NCBI RefSeq assembly: GCF_033807715.1
Contig: NC_084610.1
Span: 6,014,769 to 6,078,768, forward strand
Direction of reading: 5' to 3'
Length of the DNA: 64,000 nt
DNA from: Cololabis saira
Lineage: Eukaryota > Chordata > Actinopteri > Beloniformes > Belonidae
This document shows positions 44,165-57,160 of the stretch, in pieces. Position numbers and translations under genes: made by a program. The notes under the pieces were generated by a model. It saw nothing but the letters and a program-made list of their open reading frames with translations. It was not told where the DNA came from and did not search any database. Each line of letters begins with the position of its first letter. Within the stretch, counting starts at the first letter, position 1.

Positions 44165-44830
44165 AAAAACGTGTGCGTTACATAGAGCCTGGTTCAGCAC
44201 AGACAGAGCTGCATCGTCAGCATATGTTTGATGCATTTTAATCAAGATTGTTGACATACAATTTGTTACATGAACAGAACTTGTCTGAGTACTGATCCTT
44301 GAGGAACACCTGTAATCATGTTGAAGTTGCTAGAAACAATACCTTCTACCTTTTCTGAAATATTTACAAAATATTGTTCAATACAATATGCTAAATGTTT
44401 ATCTTCATAACTACAAGATCCCCTGTATTAAAACCCTTACATCATAAAAGGGCTGCAGAGTCATGCTTGCTGTCTAAGGATTCAGTAAAAGTATTTATTA
44501 CTTTTCAAAGCCGATTTATTTGGTACATGCCTTTCTATAAATCCTGATTTGTAGTCTGACAGGATATTATTCAATATGGAATAATTCTTCAAACAAAAAA
44601 GGGGAAGCAACTTGGCTGTTTGGGCCACCCCCTTTTAATATGGAGAGAATAAAATCAGATTTCCAAACAGGAGGAATTGAATTTCAGAGCATGGAGAGAG
44701 TACGGTTTTTAGTACAGCTCCAGATAATCCTGACCTTCTGATTTTGCAAAGTCAACCAGTTTGAGAGCTTTATTCACTTCTGACGCTGTGACTGCTTTAA
44801 GCTTTGAGCTTTGAGACTAGGGATCATCTA
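44165..44830 (-). pseudogene. decayed LINE reverse transcriptase
   Basis: On the - strand, near 44280-44330, the frame reads ITGVPQGSVLRQVLFM, the RT GVPQGSVLGP block. Near 44700-44800 a related NKALKLVDFAKSEGQDYL (for ...LKxxKxxGPD) appears. Order and spacing suit a LINE RT, but the frame is broken and the family is not resolved. Confidence 0.5.
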
Positions 44831-45057
44831 AGCAAATATAGGTGGAGTCTTCATAAAAGACTCTAATAAGGAACAATAACATACTCAATACAACAGAGCA
44901 TCTTCCCCATATTAGAGTTAGTTTTTTTTCTAAAAATGCATATAGAAGCTTCACAATAATATTATTCACTTAAATATTCAGTATTTTATTATTCAGTATT
45001 CACTGATGTATTATTAACAGCATTTAATGTTGCAACTGGTATTTAATTTTACATGTG

Positions 45058-45403
45058 TCATGGTTTAGGGTTTTTGTGTTAGGGTTTGACTTGTTGATTG
45101 ATTTAAATTTCCTCATTTGGTACTCTAGTTCCTGTTTTCATATTGAAAGTCCCGTTTTTTTTTTTTTTTTTTTTTAAGTTCCAGTTTGATTTCCTTTGTA
45201 ACCATCTGTCCTGATTGTTTGCACCTGTGTCTCACCAGCCCTGTCTATATATTGTCTTGGCCTTCCTTCCTTCTGGCTTGTTTGTTCTGTTCTGATTTGA
45301 GTCAGCACACACAAATGCAGGAAGAGTACAAAATGAGGAAATCCCTAAAAAAAGAAGGAGAACTCAAAACCCTAACACAAAAACTCTAAACTATGTCAAC
45401 ATG
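45058..45403. mobile_element. small inverted-repeat element
   Basis: CATGGTTTAGGGTTTTTGTG at the left is mirrored by CACAAAAACTCTAAACTATG at the right, and the match includes GTTAGGGTTT/AAACCCTAAC. A T run and CACCTGTGTCTCACCAG-type sequence lie between. Class unknown. Confidence 0.45.
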
Positions 45404-48400
45404 CTTATCACTCATTTATGTCAAACCCTCTTTAAAAGATCTGCAGGCATCGTCGTTATTATACAACCCTGCACAAATAAAATAAAGACACCCAGGCCAG
45501 TGAGATAATAATTCAGTACAAAAACTTTTTACATGATATATTACAAGTGATCAGATTGGGTCTGTGCGTCCTTTCTGATGTCACCTAATCCACATGGTTG
45601 CTATGGTGACATTCATGCATAGAACTGATGTCAGAAAAGCAATGTGGAAGGTTGTGAACCTGCTTTGCCACTGTCACAAATGCTAAGTCACAAAAGACTA
45701 TTTGAATTACTGCTTAATACTTGGAGCAATTACATTTCAATCAACTGCCATGTTGTTTTTTTTTAACCAATTGCTAACCAAGGCAAAATGGACAAAAATT
45801 GTGCTTTTTTTTTGTATAGTCCAAGATCATCGTGTGATGGCTGAGTCCCATGAGTTTAGCAGACAAACCAAAATTACATATGAAATTTACTCTGCAATAG
45901 GTATGTTGCTTAAAAGCTGCATCCAGGATGCACAAACGACAACCTTAACTATCATATTATCCTACAAGTTCTCAAATGTTCCCATTAAAAGTGTAGCTGT
46001 GTGTTGGTAGCACCTCTACTGTCACTCAAACAGCCCACTGTGTAACTCACATGTGGTCCACAGCAGATCTGCCTCCACATCTCTCCGTCAGAACAACACA
46101 GCCAGGCCTCATCCATCAATGTGACACTGAGTGTTCTCCCTTTGACTGCACAGGAAGTCCTCTCCTCACAGGTTGCAGGTACTATTAAAGGAATAATGGC
46201 TATTTATGATGTGGGACGTTGTCAGGGGCCCCCGCAGCTTTAGAGCTTCTACTGTGAACTGACAGTTTTAGATAGCCTTGGGAGCTAAATGTGACCCGTT
46301 TCTCTTCTTTTGATGGTTCGTATAGCCAAAAGCCTTTTAAAGAAGGTAAAAAATAACACTTTTAGTCACTTTAAGAAGGAAACCCTCTGAAGTTTTATCA
46401 TCCAATCTTAGCGATCCTTGACCTTCCTACAAGAAACTGTTACATCTAGAGGGTAATGAAAGCCATTTCCCTCTCCCGCCCACACTGTTTTCCAGGGTTG
46501 ATATGTGTTATGCATGTTTTAAAACTCAGAAACCTCCCACTCAACCATCTGCTATCACGCTGTGTGTTGGAAAGTATGTATCACGCAGTCTTGCAATCAG
46601 GTTCCTCTGATCCAGCAGAAGTTTGTTCAAACAACTTTTCTTGCAGCAGATCGTGAAAGCTAGAAAGTACAATGCAGAATGTGATGAAATTCCTCTTCCA
46701 AGCCGCTTTCATATCTGTTTAGAAGTCATGAGGAGAAGACGAAATGGGAATTATGATGCTGCAGCATGCATGATAACAAACCTCCCCTCCTCCCGCTCTC
46801 TGATCTGCAGTAAGAGGATCTGTGGGCCTGGATTTGGCATGGCAGCTGCACAAGGCACCAAGCTCACAAGCACACCATACAGTATATGTTTGCTTTGGAT
46901 ACTGGTGTTGCTGCGAACTTCGAGCAAAAGGATAATATTTCTTCGTAATTAATAGCAGCCTGTTCTGTCTTCTGCCGGTGGAAGGAAACTGGTTTTTTAA
47001 GCAGCGAGAGACGGAAACTTTGCATCTTTGCCGGCCTTGGTTGAGTTGGATCAGCTGGATGAAAACAGCAAGAGGAGCACCCATCGACTGTTAGAAAACT
47101 CCGGTCCAAGCCCCGGAGGTGGTTAGGATGTGCAAAAAGGAATGATTGCAGCACAAGCCCTGCAAGAAAAGTCATTACATTGCATCAGGCCATGCAAAGT
47201 CCCCGTCAAAAGATGAAAAATTTGGTCAAGAAGGAGTTGAAAGGGTCAAACCGCCTAACTGTATGTTCTTGTGGCAGTAAGGGTTTTTTAACTAGGCTTG
47301 TGCACCACTTCAATTGGCATCAAGAGTACAAGCAGCATAATCCCTGAGAAATGCCACTGTCTAAAGCCATAATCTTGGAAAGCTTTAAGACTTGTAAATA
47401 TTCTAAGTCAGAAGGATTTACGTTTAACTCCCACATGCAATGAATGCACATTTGCACGACCAAGAGTGGAGAAGGGGCTTGATTTAAACCCATGCAATAT
47501 ATAGAAAAGCTTACTATATTGACCTAAAACTTCCAGAGCGAATGATCCAGCAAGATTGGCTCCATGTGATTCAACAACTCTGACATGTTTCTGTCAACTC
47601 CTGTGTGTGATTGTAAGAGCCTCATCTCCGCCAAGAAGCGTGACTCAGGCCCCACTTATGACATGTCATTAAATCAAGCCTGTAGTGGGTATTAAGACGT
47701 GTTAGTGACAGCTTAGTGAAAGGTTTGTTTAGCTTTTTTTTTTCTTGTCAGATGAGTGCAGGCTGTCGGGTATGCTGCACTCAACTCTTGATGGATCAAG
47801 GGAGACAAACTTTGGAAGAGAGAAGGAAGCGAAGAGATTGATTTACATGCCATTTTTTTTTAATTTTGTTTTGTTTTTCGGGCAAAGTCCATACACCAAG
47901 CCATCAATCCATGAAACAGTTGTTATCATCTCACTCCCTTTTTGGCTTTCCCCTGCAGTTTTCCCATTAACGATAAAAAAATAAATGAATAAAAACAGTT
48001 TTAAAACTCTTAAATCCATCCAACGTGTCAGCGTATGCTGAAAAATGCTTTGTGCGCTCTTCAGCAGGAGGAAAAAAATCTAAACCAACTTTAGACCTTT
48101 CAAGAAAATCCAGCATTGAGGTTGCAGCAATTTCGCAAACATGATGACATGTTGTGGCATTCGGATCTTGAGGAGCAGAATATTCAATACTCAGAGTCTG
48201 GTTACCATGTGCCATGTCTTGATTGATCAAAGTCATGCAGAAATTTGATCTTGCATTTTATTTGGCAGGTTTGTATTTTTTTTTTTTGCCTTCTTTCAAT
48301 GGCTGCAGCAGATGGTTGCGCTTGAAAATGACATCTTGACATCTCATTTTGTGGTGAAATTCAGAAATTAAAAGAATAGATTGGATTTGTTTCTGACTGT

Positions 48401-49020
48401 CGTTTTGATCTAATGTGGCTTAATCGGTAGTGTAGCAGAAAATATGCAGTAAACAAATTTTGAAGTCAAATTGGGTTTGAAAGCAAACCACCAAACCAAT
48501 TTTGACTTCATTTGACTGTTTCACACAACCAGAGGAAACAAGTGTGCAGTACATGATGCATACTTCAGGGAGGGATGTCATAAAACTGGCTCCGTTCAAT
48601 TATATCTTATTTTGAAAAGCTGTGTGCATTTACCAGTTTGTACCATTTGCACCACAATGTTCCAGAAAACTGTGTTTTTCTTCAGTGGGCCAAACCTGAA
48701 AATGTTTCCTGTATACTTCTAGTCTCCAAGAGTGGAGGAGGAAGAAGAGGAAATAAAGGTAAAATCACTGTAAGTGTATTGTTGCTTCATAGTTCATAAA
48801 GCAGCTTCAAGTGTTCACGAGTGCATAAAACAAATGAGATAAAAGGATCATAATGAGTTTCAGAAAGGTGCTCCCTCTGTGCAGACTCTAAATCTTTTCA
48901 ACAGCAGGTCTTGCTCTGACTCCAGCCCAGAACACTGACTTCACATTGTCGTTGAGGAAGCTGAGCAGGAGAAAAATGGAGAGCGAGGAAGAGGAAGTTT
49001 AAACCATTTTCTCCTCTGAA
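45404..49020. other. no supported feature
   Basis: No gene or repeat recognised with confidence. A 36-bp splice-bounded acidic stretch at 48723-48758 was considered and rejected. Confidence 0.5.
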
Positions 49021-49025
49021 TCGTC

Positions 49026-49197
49026 ATGGAAAATATGAGATATCTGGCACGTAAAATGGAAGAGCTTGGAGCACTAATGAAGACAAATCGGGACGCTTAT
49101 GAACTGAGTACCATGTGTTTCTGCGAGATGTGGCTGGAGGAACATTTGGACTCCAACGCCTCTCCACCTGGCTTTAACACAGGGGGAGGGAGACTGT
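49026..49197 (+). pseudogene. LINE endonuclease N-terminal fragment
   Basis: The frame from ATGGAAAATATGAG reads RKMEELGALMKTNRDAYELS, then TMCFCEMWLEEHLDSNASPP and GFN. It resembles the start of LINE endonucleases (KMDELR..., LCFTETWL, ...PGF). It ends directly at the first unit of the complex repeat array. Confidence 0.55.
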
Positions 49198-51852
49198 GAG
49201 CAGAACGGCAGGACTAGGACTATGTTCACAATGCCAGCCCAGATCTGACGTTAAACAAATGCTAAATGTATTTTTGACGCTTCTTATGTCCTTCGCTATG
49301 CAGCACAACCAGAAACAACGTCTGCTCAAGTGAAGGAAGTGAGAGGGGACTCCAGCTTTAATTCTTTATGCATGTAAATTACCATAGCAACCGCGTGGTT
49401 TAGGAAATGTCAGCATCATTTGCAATATATAATGTGAATGGTCAGATGTGGTAAAGATCAGATTCAGGCTGATGGAGTCAGCGTAGCCGTAGAGGAAGAG
49501 GGTTTGACGTAATCCTGGATATATTACAGTGAGGAAGTGTCCGTGCACCCCGGATATGGAAATCCTGGTCCGGGAGTTCCCATTAGTGCGTAATACTGAG
49601 AGATTTCATCTGTTATCTGCTGATGCTCCCAGTGAGCTAATCAGGTGTTGCTAGGCAACAAACGTAACATCGCAATACATTCATGTCTCTACACCTCTGT
49701 CCAGCTGCCAGTCATGCAAGTCAAGCCTCTCTTCTACAGGCTTGCTTTTGACCTCGGTGAGGCAATAACCATCCCCAACACCACACACTGCTTCCAACTT
49801 TCCAGCAGTTTAAAACAAACTAATACTAGTTTCTTATTTTTAAACTTGCGAGCAGAACAGCAGGACTAGGACTATGTTCACAATGCCAGCCCAGATCTGA
49901 TGTTAAACAAATGCTAAATGTATTTTTGACGCTTCTTATGTCCTTCGCTATGCAGCACAACCAAAAACAACGTCTGCTCAAGTGAAGGAAGTGAGAGGGG
50001 ATTTGCATGTAAATTGGTTTAGGAAATGTCAGCATCATTTGCAATATATAATGTGAATGGTCCGCATTCTGGTTAGATGTGCTAAAGATCAGATTGATTC
50101 AGACTGATGGAGTCAGAGTAGCCGTAGAGGAAAAGGGTTTGAGGTGCATTTTAACTTCCAATGACGTAATCCTGGATAAATTACAGTGAGGAAGTGTCCG
50201 TGCACCCCGGATATGGAAATCCTGGTCTGGGAGTTCCCATTAGTGCGTAATACTGAGAGATTTCATCTGTTATCTGCTGATGCTCCCAGTGAGCTAATCA
50301 GGTGTTGCTAGGCAACAAACGTAATATCGCAATACATTCATGTCTTTACACCTCTGTCCAGCTGCCAGTCATGCAAGTCAAGCCTCTCTTCTACAGGTTT
50401 GACCTCGGTGAGGACATAACCATCCCTGACATCACATTTCACAGGTTAATTTAATTCTCGATACGTCGCAGTCAGAGCATCCTAACTTCTTGGTTACCGG
50501 GCTTATTTTTCCTTCTTGACATCTAAAGGGACTTATTTAACTTCCAATGACGTAATCCTGGATAAATTACAATGAGAAAGTGTCCGTGCACCCCGGATAT
50601 GGAAATCCTGGTCCGGGAGTTCCCATTAGTGCGTACTACTGAGAGATTTCATCTGTTATCTCCTGATGCTCCCAGTGAGCTAATCAGGTGTTGCTAGGCA
50701 ACAAACGGAACATCGCAATACATTCATGTGCTGCAGACCAAACATTTCAGCCATGCCCCTTTCTCCGCTACACTGCTTCCAACTTTCCAGCAGTTAAAAA
50801 AAAACAAATACTAGTTTCTTATTTTTAAACTTACGAGCAGAACAGCAGGACTAGGACTATGTTCACAATGCCAGCCCAGATCTGATGTTAAACAAATGCA
50901 AAATCTATTTTTGATGCTTCTTATGTCCTTCGCTATGCAGCACAACCAAAAACAACATCTGCTCAAGTGAAGGAAGTGAGAGGGGATTTGCATGTAAATG
51001 ACCAGCAACCGCGTGGTTTAGGAAATGTCAGCATCATTTGCAATATATGATGTGAATGGTCCGCATTCTGGTCAGATGTGCTAAAGATCAGATTGAGGCT
51101 GATGGAGTCAGCGTGGCCGTAGAGGAAGAGGGTTTGAGGTGCATTTTAACTTCCAATGACGTAATCCTGGATAAATTACAATGAGGAAGTGTCCGTGCAC
51201 CCCGGATATGGAAATCCTGGTCCGGGATTTCCCATTAGTGCGCACTACTGACAGATTTCATTCTGTGTTATCTGCTGATGCTCCCAGCTGATGCTGATGC
51301 TCCCAGTGAGCTAATCAGGTGTTGCTAGGCAACAAACATAACATTGCAATACATTCATGTCTTTACACCTCTGTCCAACTGCCAGTCATGCAAGTCAATC
51401 TCCTCTTCTACAGGCTTGCTTTTGACCTTGGTGAGGACATAACCATCCCCGACACCACATTTCACAGGTTAATTTAATTCTCGATACGTCGCAGAGCATC
51501 CTAACATCTTGGTTATCAGGCTTATTTTTCCTTCTTGACATCTAAAAGGACTTATTTAACTTCCAATGACGTAATCCTGGATAAATTATAATGAGGAAGT
51601 GTCCGTGCACCCCGGATATGGAAATCCTGGTCCAGGAGTTCCCATTAGTGCGCACTACTGAGAGATTTCATCTGTTATCTCCTGATGCTCCCATTGAGCT
51701 AATCAGGTGTTGCTAGGCAACAAACGTAACATCGCAATACATTCATGTACATCGCTGCAGACCAAACATTTCAGCTATGCCCCTTTCTCTGCTACACTGC
51801 TTCCAACTTTCCAGCTGTTTTAAAAAAACTAATACTAGTTTCTTATTTTGAA
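49198..51852. repeat. direct array of a complex ~985-bp repeat with RFX X-boxes
   Basis: Units start with GAGCAGAAC(A/G)GCAGGACTAGG at 49198, 49850 and 50835; units 2 and 3 are 985 bp apart, and unit 1 is shorter through loss of its second half. Each full unit holds a ~200-bp sub-block twice (ATGACGTAATCCTGGAT ... ATATGGAAATCCTGG ... GTTGCTAGGCAAC ... CATTCATGT). There is no coding content. X-boxes lie at 49647, 50304, 50690, 51321 and 51709. Similarity between units is high but not perfect. Confidence 0.92.
49647..49659. promoter_or_regulatory. palindromic RFX X-box GTTGCTAGGCAAC (first of seven)
   Basis: GTTGCTAGGCAAC is a near-perfect palindrome fitting the RFX consensus GTNRCC(N0-3)RGYAAC. 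The same 13-mer or its complement GTTGCCTAGCAAC occurs at 50304, 50690, 51321, 51709, 53865 and 54476. Function is inferred from the motif only. Confidence 0.6.
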
Positions 51853-53814
51853 GCGTTTTTACTTGATAACGCAACTATATAATTTCTCTTTGAAGATTTG
51901 AAAAACAAAATCAATGTTAGTCCTTCACATTTTTGCTCTTTCAGATTATTTAAGAATGCCAGTTGCGTCCGCTCAACAATGACGTATTTCAAACTGTGAG
52001 CCTCAAGTTTAAAGACTTTTGTTGCCTTTTTTATAGTCACCTCATTTCAATGTACATTTTCAAAAGATCTGACAACAGAGGAGGACGGCGCAAGGATGTG
52101 CACGCACTTGCCGTTTCAGTGGACATAACACAACACGCTCTGACTCATTCCAGCCCAACAATGCCATCCTGTCAGAGTATCACATGTCCTGCAAAAGAAA
52201 CCCGGCCCTGGCAGCCGCTCGGAGATCACGAAACACGTGAACAAGAGCACAGCAGCTGATTTTTGGAAGCCACCGCGGCCTCCACATCTGATATCTGATG
52301 CTTGACAGATTTCAAGGGGGTATCAAATACAGAAACGGAACAGATAGGCTTTTTTTTTCGTCTGTTTTCTTTTTCTTTTTCGGCCGACATGGTTCATCGT
52401 GAACATTTGAATGATTTGCATCAGAGTACAATCTCATCATCTTGGCGCCCAAAAATGCAAAACTGACAAGCTCAGCATATGTGATAGGAATCTGCAACGC
52501 TTGTGGAAACTCCTTTCCTCCGTCATGCTGGTCTCCTCCACTTCTCACATACCATCAGAACACGCGTGATCCTCAAGGACAATGACTAACCCGACGCAAA
52601 AACTCCACAGCCAACCTCAGGTTTGCGCTCGTGGCACATATTTAACAGGAACAACAAAATAATGAAGGGTGTTAAACAAGTGTACCAGTGTTTACACAAG
52701 CCCACACTCACAGAGAGTTGATGTGACATCCCTGAGGTTAGTAGCTGAAGAGGTTTTTTCTTCTTCTTGGTTAAGAAAATGATGTTAAATGTGTACATGC
52801 ATGCACCAGGGTGTGTTGAGGCAGAGCCGTGGCCTCATGTACATCAACCCCACATGCTTTTCACTGTCAGGCACATTCTTTTCTTTGAGTGATATAATAT
52901 ATTACTGTAGTCAGACGAGGTGGAATGAATGGTGTTGCTTTATAAGCTTTCAGAACTGACGTATTTATTACTTGATTGAAGGTTGCAGCGAGGTGTGTGA
53001 TTCAGCTAGTTTGACTCAAATTGCCCCTGCTTAATCACGACAGGAACAAACCTGATTGATCCGCCTAGGATTTTGATTTATTGCCCAAAATGAAGAGCAC
53101 AAAGTCCGTGGTTGTGCGGAAGACGAACACCGTCTTGTTATTGACAGTTGGGAGTGGTGCAGATTAAAAGATTTAGAAGGGATATATGTGGGAAATAACT
53201 CTTTTCTTGACAGTATATATTTGATTGCCTTAAGTGACTATGAAACTGCCATGAACTGACAAGATGTCTTTCAAAAATGATAGGAATCTCTGACATTACA
53301 GACCTCAATCAGAGCAGAATCATCCAACTTACCCATCCTTGTCCCTGCCCAGTTTCCCATCACATTGGGTTGGGAAAAGCTTTAATTATGCCACGTAGCA
53401 TCAGTGTGTTCAGCTTTAAAAAGAAATCAGACTGGATTTGTGCATCTAAAGCTCAGATTCAACATCAACTCAACCGATTAAAGTTCACTATAAAGGAATT
53501 TTGCAGAGGCTACTGGTGTATTAAGGAATTTTGGGGGGAAAAGAAAAGAAAAAATTGGACTGAGGTGTAAAATATGAATATGAATTAACACATTTATGTA
53601 TTAAGAAAAGTGAGTGAGGTACTTTTGGTTACAGACAATCCATGCCCACCCTAGGAAACACCAAAACTAACATCCAGCAAACCAAAATAAGGTAGAGATT
53701 TAAAAAAAAATAGTTTCCACATTAGAGTTCCACATTAATGTTCTGACACAGTAACCAAGATTATCCATGCAGCCCTTATACTCATGAAGATATACTTCAT
53801 TTATTTTGGGTCCT
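51853..53814. other. spacer between direct and inverted repeat copies
   Basis: About 2 kb without gene or clear repeat. It would be the loop if the flanking inverted copies paired. Confidence 0.5.
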
Positions 53815-54830
53815 AAATGTTTGGTCTGCAGCGATGTACATGAATGTATTGCGATGTTCCGTTTGTTGCCTAGCAACACCTGATTAGCTCACTGGGAGCA
53901 TCAGCAGATAACACAGATGAAATCTCTCAGTAGTATGCACTAATGGGAACTCCCGGACCAGGATTTCCATATCCGGGGTGCAGAGACACTTCCTCACTGT
54001 AATTTATCCAGGATTACGTCATTGGAAGTTAAAATGCACGTCAAACCCTCTTCCTCTACGGCTACGCTGACTCCATCAGCCTCAATCTGATATTTAGCAC
54101 ATCTGACCAGAATGCGGACCATTCACATTATATATTGCAAATGATGCTGACATTTCCTAAACCATGCGGTTGCTGGTCATTTACATGCAAATCCCCTCTC
54201 ACTTTCTTCACTTGAGCAGACGTTGTTTTTGGTTGTGCTGCATAGCGAGGGACATAAGAAGTGTCAAAAATACATTTAGCATTTGTTTAACATCAGATCT
54301 GAGCTGGCATTGTGAACATATCCCTAGTCCTGCTGTTCTGCTCGCAAGTTTCAAAATAAGAAACTAGTATTAGTTTTATTTAAACAGCTGGAAAGTTGGA
54401 AGCAGTGTAGCAGAGAAAGGGGCATGGCTGAAATGTTTGGTCTGCAGCACATGAATGTATTGCGATGTTCCGTTTGTTGCCTAGCAACACCTGATTAGCT
54501 CACTGGGAGCATCAGGAGATAACAGAGGAAATCTGTCAGCAGTACGCACTAATGGGAACTCCCGGACCAGGATTTCCATATCCGGGGTGCACGGACACTT
54601 CCTCATTGTAATGTATCCAGTATTACGTCATTGGAAGTTAAATAAGTCCTTTTAGATGTCAAGAAGGAAAAATAGGCCTGGTAACCAAGATGTTAGGATG
54701 CTCTGCAACGTATCAAGAATTAAATTATCCTGTGAAATGTGTATGTCCTCACCAAGGTCAAAAGCAATCCTGTAGAAGAGGGGCTTGACTTGCATGACTG
54801 GCAGCTGGACGGAGGTGTAAAGACATGAAT
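53815..54830. repeat. inverted copy of the complex X-box repeat
   Basis: Reverse complement of one full unit of the array at 49198-51852, from AATGTTTGGTCTGCAG to AAGACATGAATG. It carries X-boxes at 53865-53877 and 54476-54488, an octamer at 54185-54192 and the TTACGTCATTGGAAGT motif twice. Confidence 0.92.
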
Positions 54831-56291
54831 GAAAAAGGAGCTGTTGTTCTGCATCTCTGTGTCGACCGAGCCACATCAGCGTTCATTAAGGCATTTCTTT
54901 AAAAGACAACGGTTCATATATGTCTGGGACCTGGGGAGATGCAGGCGCTGGAGTCTGTGGGAGGAATTTAGTTGCATTTTTGTCTGATACACGATGGGAT
55001 CCGCTCACCAGTCCACGTCACGTCTGTCGTGTTTGCGTGCCCCTGCGGTGTCCAGAGAACAAAAAGGAAATATTGCAGATTTTGATTTGTCTGACCGCAG
55101 GACAGTTTTTCCACTTTCCTTCAGTCTACTTTCAATGAGGTTTGGCCCACCGAAGACGGTGGCATTTCTCAATTACGTTCACATGTGGCTTTTTATTTAT
55201 TTATTTATGTATTTTTGATCACAGAGCTTTAACCTGCGTTTGTGGAGGGCAATGCAGACTTTGTTCTTCCTCCCTGAATCTTTTGATGCTATTATGTCCT
55301 GTAGATATGAGACTTTTAAAGTTTATGCGGTGTTATCCTGAGATACACTATTCTGAAACAGTTTAAAAAAGAAATAAATCTATTGCAACTCAGTGACCCC
55401 CTGTCCTTTATCTCTGAGTAGCTCTGCCTTTATAAGATACTCCTTTCATGCTCAATCATCAAGCTGACCATTTACCAATTAATCCAACTAATTGTAAGGT
55501 TGTACATTTAAAAAAAAAAAGGATCAATGAAGGGAATTTACAAAAAAAGTCAGTTTAACCCAGTTTACACATTTACACATCCAGATGCAGGAGGCATTGT
55601 AAAGTCTTGCAATGAGATTTGTTCAGAAAAAACATCTCCCTTTCAGTGTTAATATTTGTGTTGAAAATGTTACACGCCGCAGAAAACTAAAACCCATTCC
55701 TCTGCCATCCAAAGCCCACCTCTCTAACCTCAAGCCCGTCATGGTAATTCACCAGTCCTGCACGTCTCGGAAACAACCACAGCCGACTGTTGACTGATAC
55801 TGGTAGAAGTATCGAACCAACATCAACTCAGTGAAAAAAAGGTGAAAACATTTCCTCCAACAACAACTGAGCAGGCTATTTAATTACCTGAAAATGTCAG
55901 TGAAGTTTTTTAACTCTGACTTAAGGCTTCGTTGTGGATTGCGGTTTCATCTTCAGATGCTGACTACAGACTTGTTGCAGGATTTGTCAGAACGGTACCT
56001 CATTCCTCCACCTTTCCATTTTTAGATAGATCTAATTTTGGATTACATGTTCACTTATTTTTTTATATCTTTCCCCTGTTGTCCGTGTCGTGTTTTGACA
56101 GGTTTGTTCATACTTGTGATGATTTTTCACTCCGTATAGTCCTAGTATAGAAAGATCTTAAAGGTCCTCCTCCTTTGCATTGATAGAATCCTTTAAAAAT
56201 GATCTCCTTATTACATTAAAACAGCTAGAAATGTATTCTATATGAAAATAATCTTTAATCACTTACAACGGCTTGGACATATTTCCTACAG
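54831..56291. other. no supported feature
   Basis: AT-rich DNA without recognised gene or repeat. Confidence 0.5.
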
Positions 56292-56396
56292 TATGAGAAA
56301 GACCACAGTGCCAGAGTTCCGTAATTCACCCGAGCACCTGCAGAACCGGTTCATCCCACCCATGATGAAGCTACCTGGTCGTGGAAACAACTACCG
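56292..56396 (+). CDS. possible exon of an unrecognised gene
   Basis: Bounded by TTTCCTACAG and GTAATT. It reads MRKTTVPEFRNSPEHLQNRF and then IPPMMKLPGRGNNY, with one base at the start and two at the end. The composition (P, R, N, H, few hydrophobics) looks more like coding sequence than the other candidates. A hAT element starts 45 bases after the donor. Phase fits the candidates at 28641 (before) and 59411 (after). I cannot name it. Confidence 0.35.
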
Positions 56397-56441
56397 GTAA
56401 TTTAACGATTTGTACAATATCTGGTTTCATTTGACCGGCGC

Positions 56442-57152
56442 CAGAGGTGTCAAAAGTATTCACATTCATTACTCAGGTAGAAGTATAGATATTAGAGTTT
56501 AAAAATACTCCTGTAGAAGTTGAAGTATCAACTAAAGTGTTTTACTCAAGTAAAAGTATAAAAGTACTGGTTTCAAAACTACTTAAAGTATAAAAGTAAA
56601 AGTAATGTAAGGGGGAAAAAAGCCATTAAGGACAAAAGCCATTGAAAATGAATGCATCTTAGTATAATGCAAATATATTAAAGAAGCATATATGTGTACT
56701 ATTGAGCATTAACATGTGTTTCAGAGAGCAGGAGATATGATGACTAGTTGCCTATAAGTATTGTAATGGTGCAAAAAGTCAAACTTCAGAGGCATGTTAT
56801 CATTTATCCTAACCTTTATTGGAATGAACATCCAAGTTTAGTTGCAGGAATCTGAGGGAACGGATGTAAGAACAAAACTGGACAAGAACATCTGAAACAA
56901 CCACAACCAAATTCACTCTATCCGGATGGAGCAATTTAACTGGATAGTTGTTTTTTAAAGGCCGAAATGAAATAGAGTAACAAGGCTGTTTTTAAAATGT
57001 AAGGAGTAAAAAGTACAGATAATTGCGTGAAAATGTAAGGAGTAAAAGTAAAAAGTCATCTGAAAATAATTACTCCAGTGAAGTATAGATAACCAAAATT
57101 TCTACTTAAGTAAGGTAACAAAGTATTTGTACTTTGTTACTTGACACCTCTG
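56442..57152. mobile_element. hAT non-autonomous element, copy 2 (711 bp, inverted)
   Basis: The same element as at 36445, in the opposite orientation, with ends CAGAGGTGTC and GACACCTCTG and an 8-bp duplication ACCGGCGC on each side (56434-56441, 57153-57160). The two copies have the same length and few differences. Confidence 0.92.
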
Positions 57153-57160
57153 ACCGGCGC

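Noticed and set aside
44085..44185. Candidate exon MTLKNITWSFKSLVDV after a TTTTTTGCAG acceptor
   Set aside because: It lies at the edge of an antisense LINE remnant and has no plausible donor.
48723..48758. 36-bp splice-bounded acidic microexon (SPRVEEEEEEIK)
   Set aside because: Too short and too simple, with no phase-linked partner that adds support.
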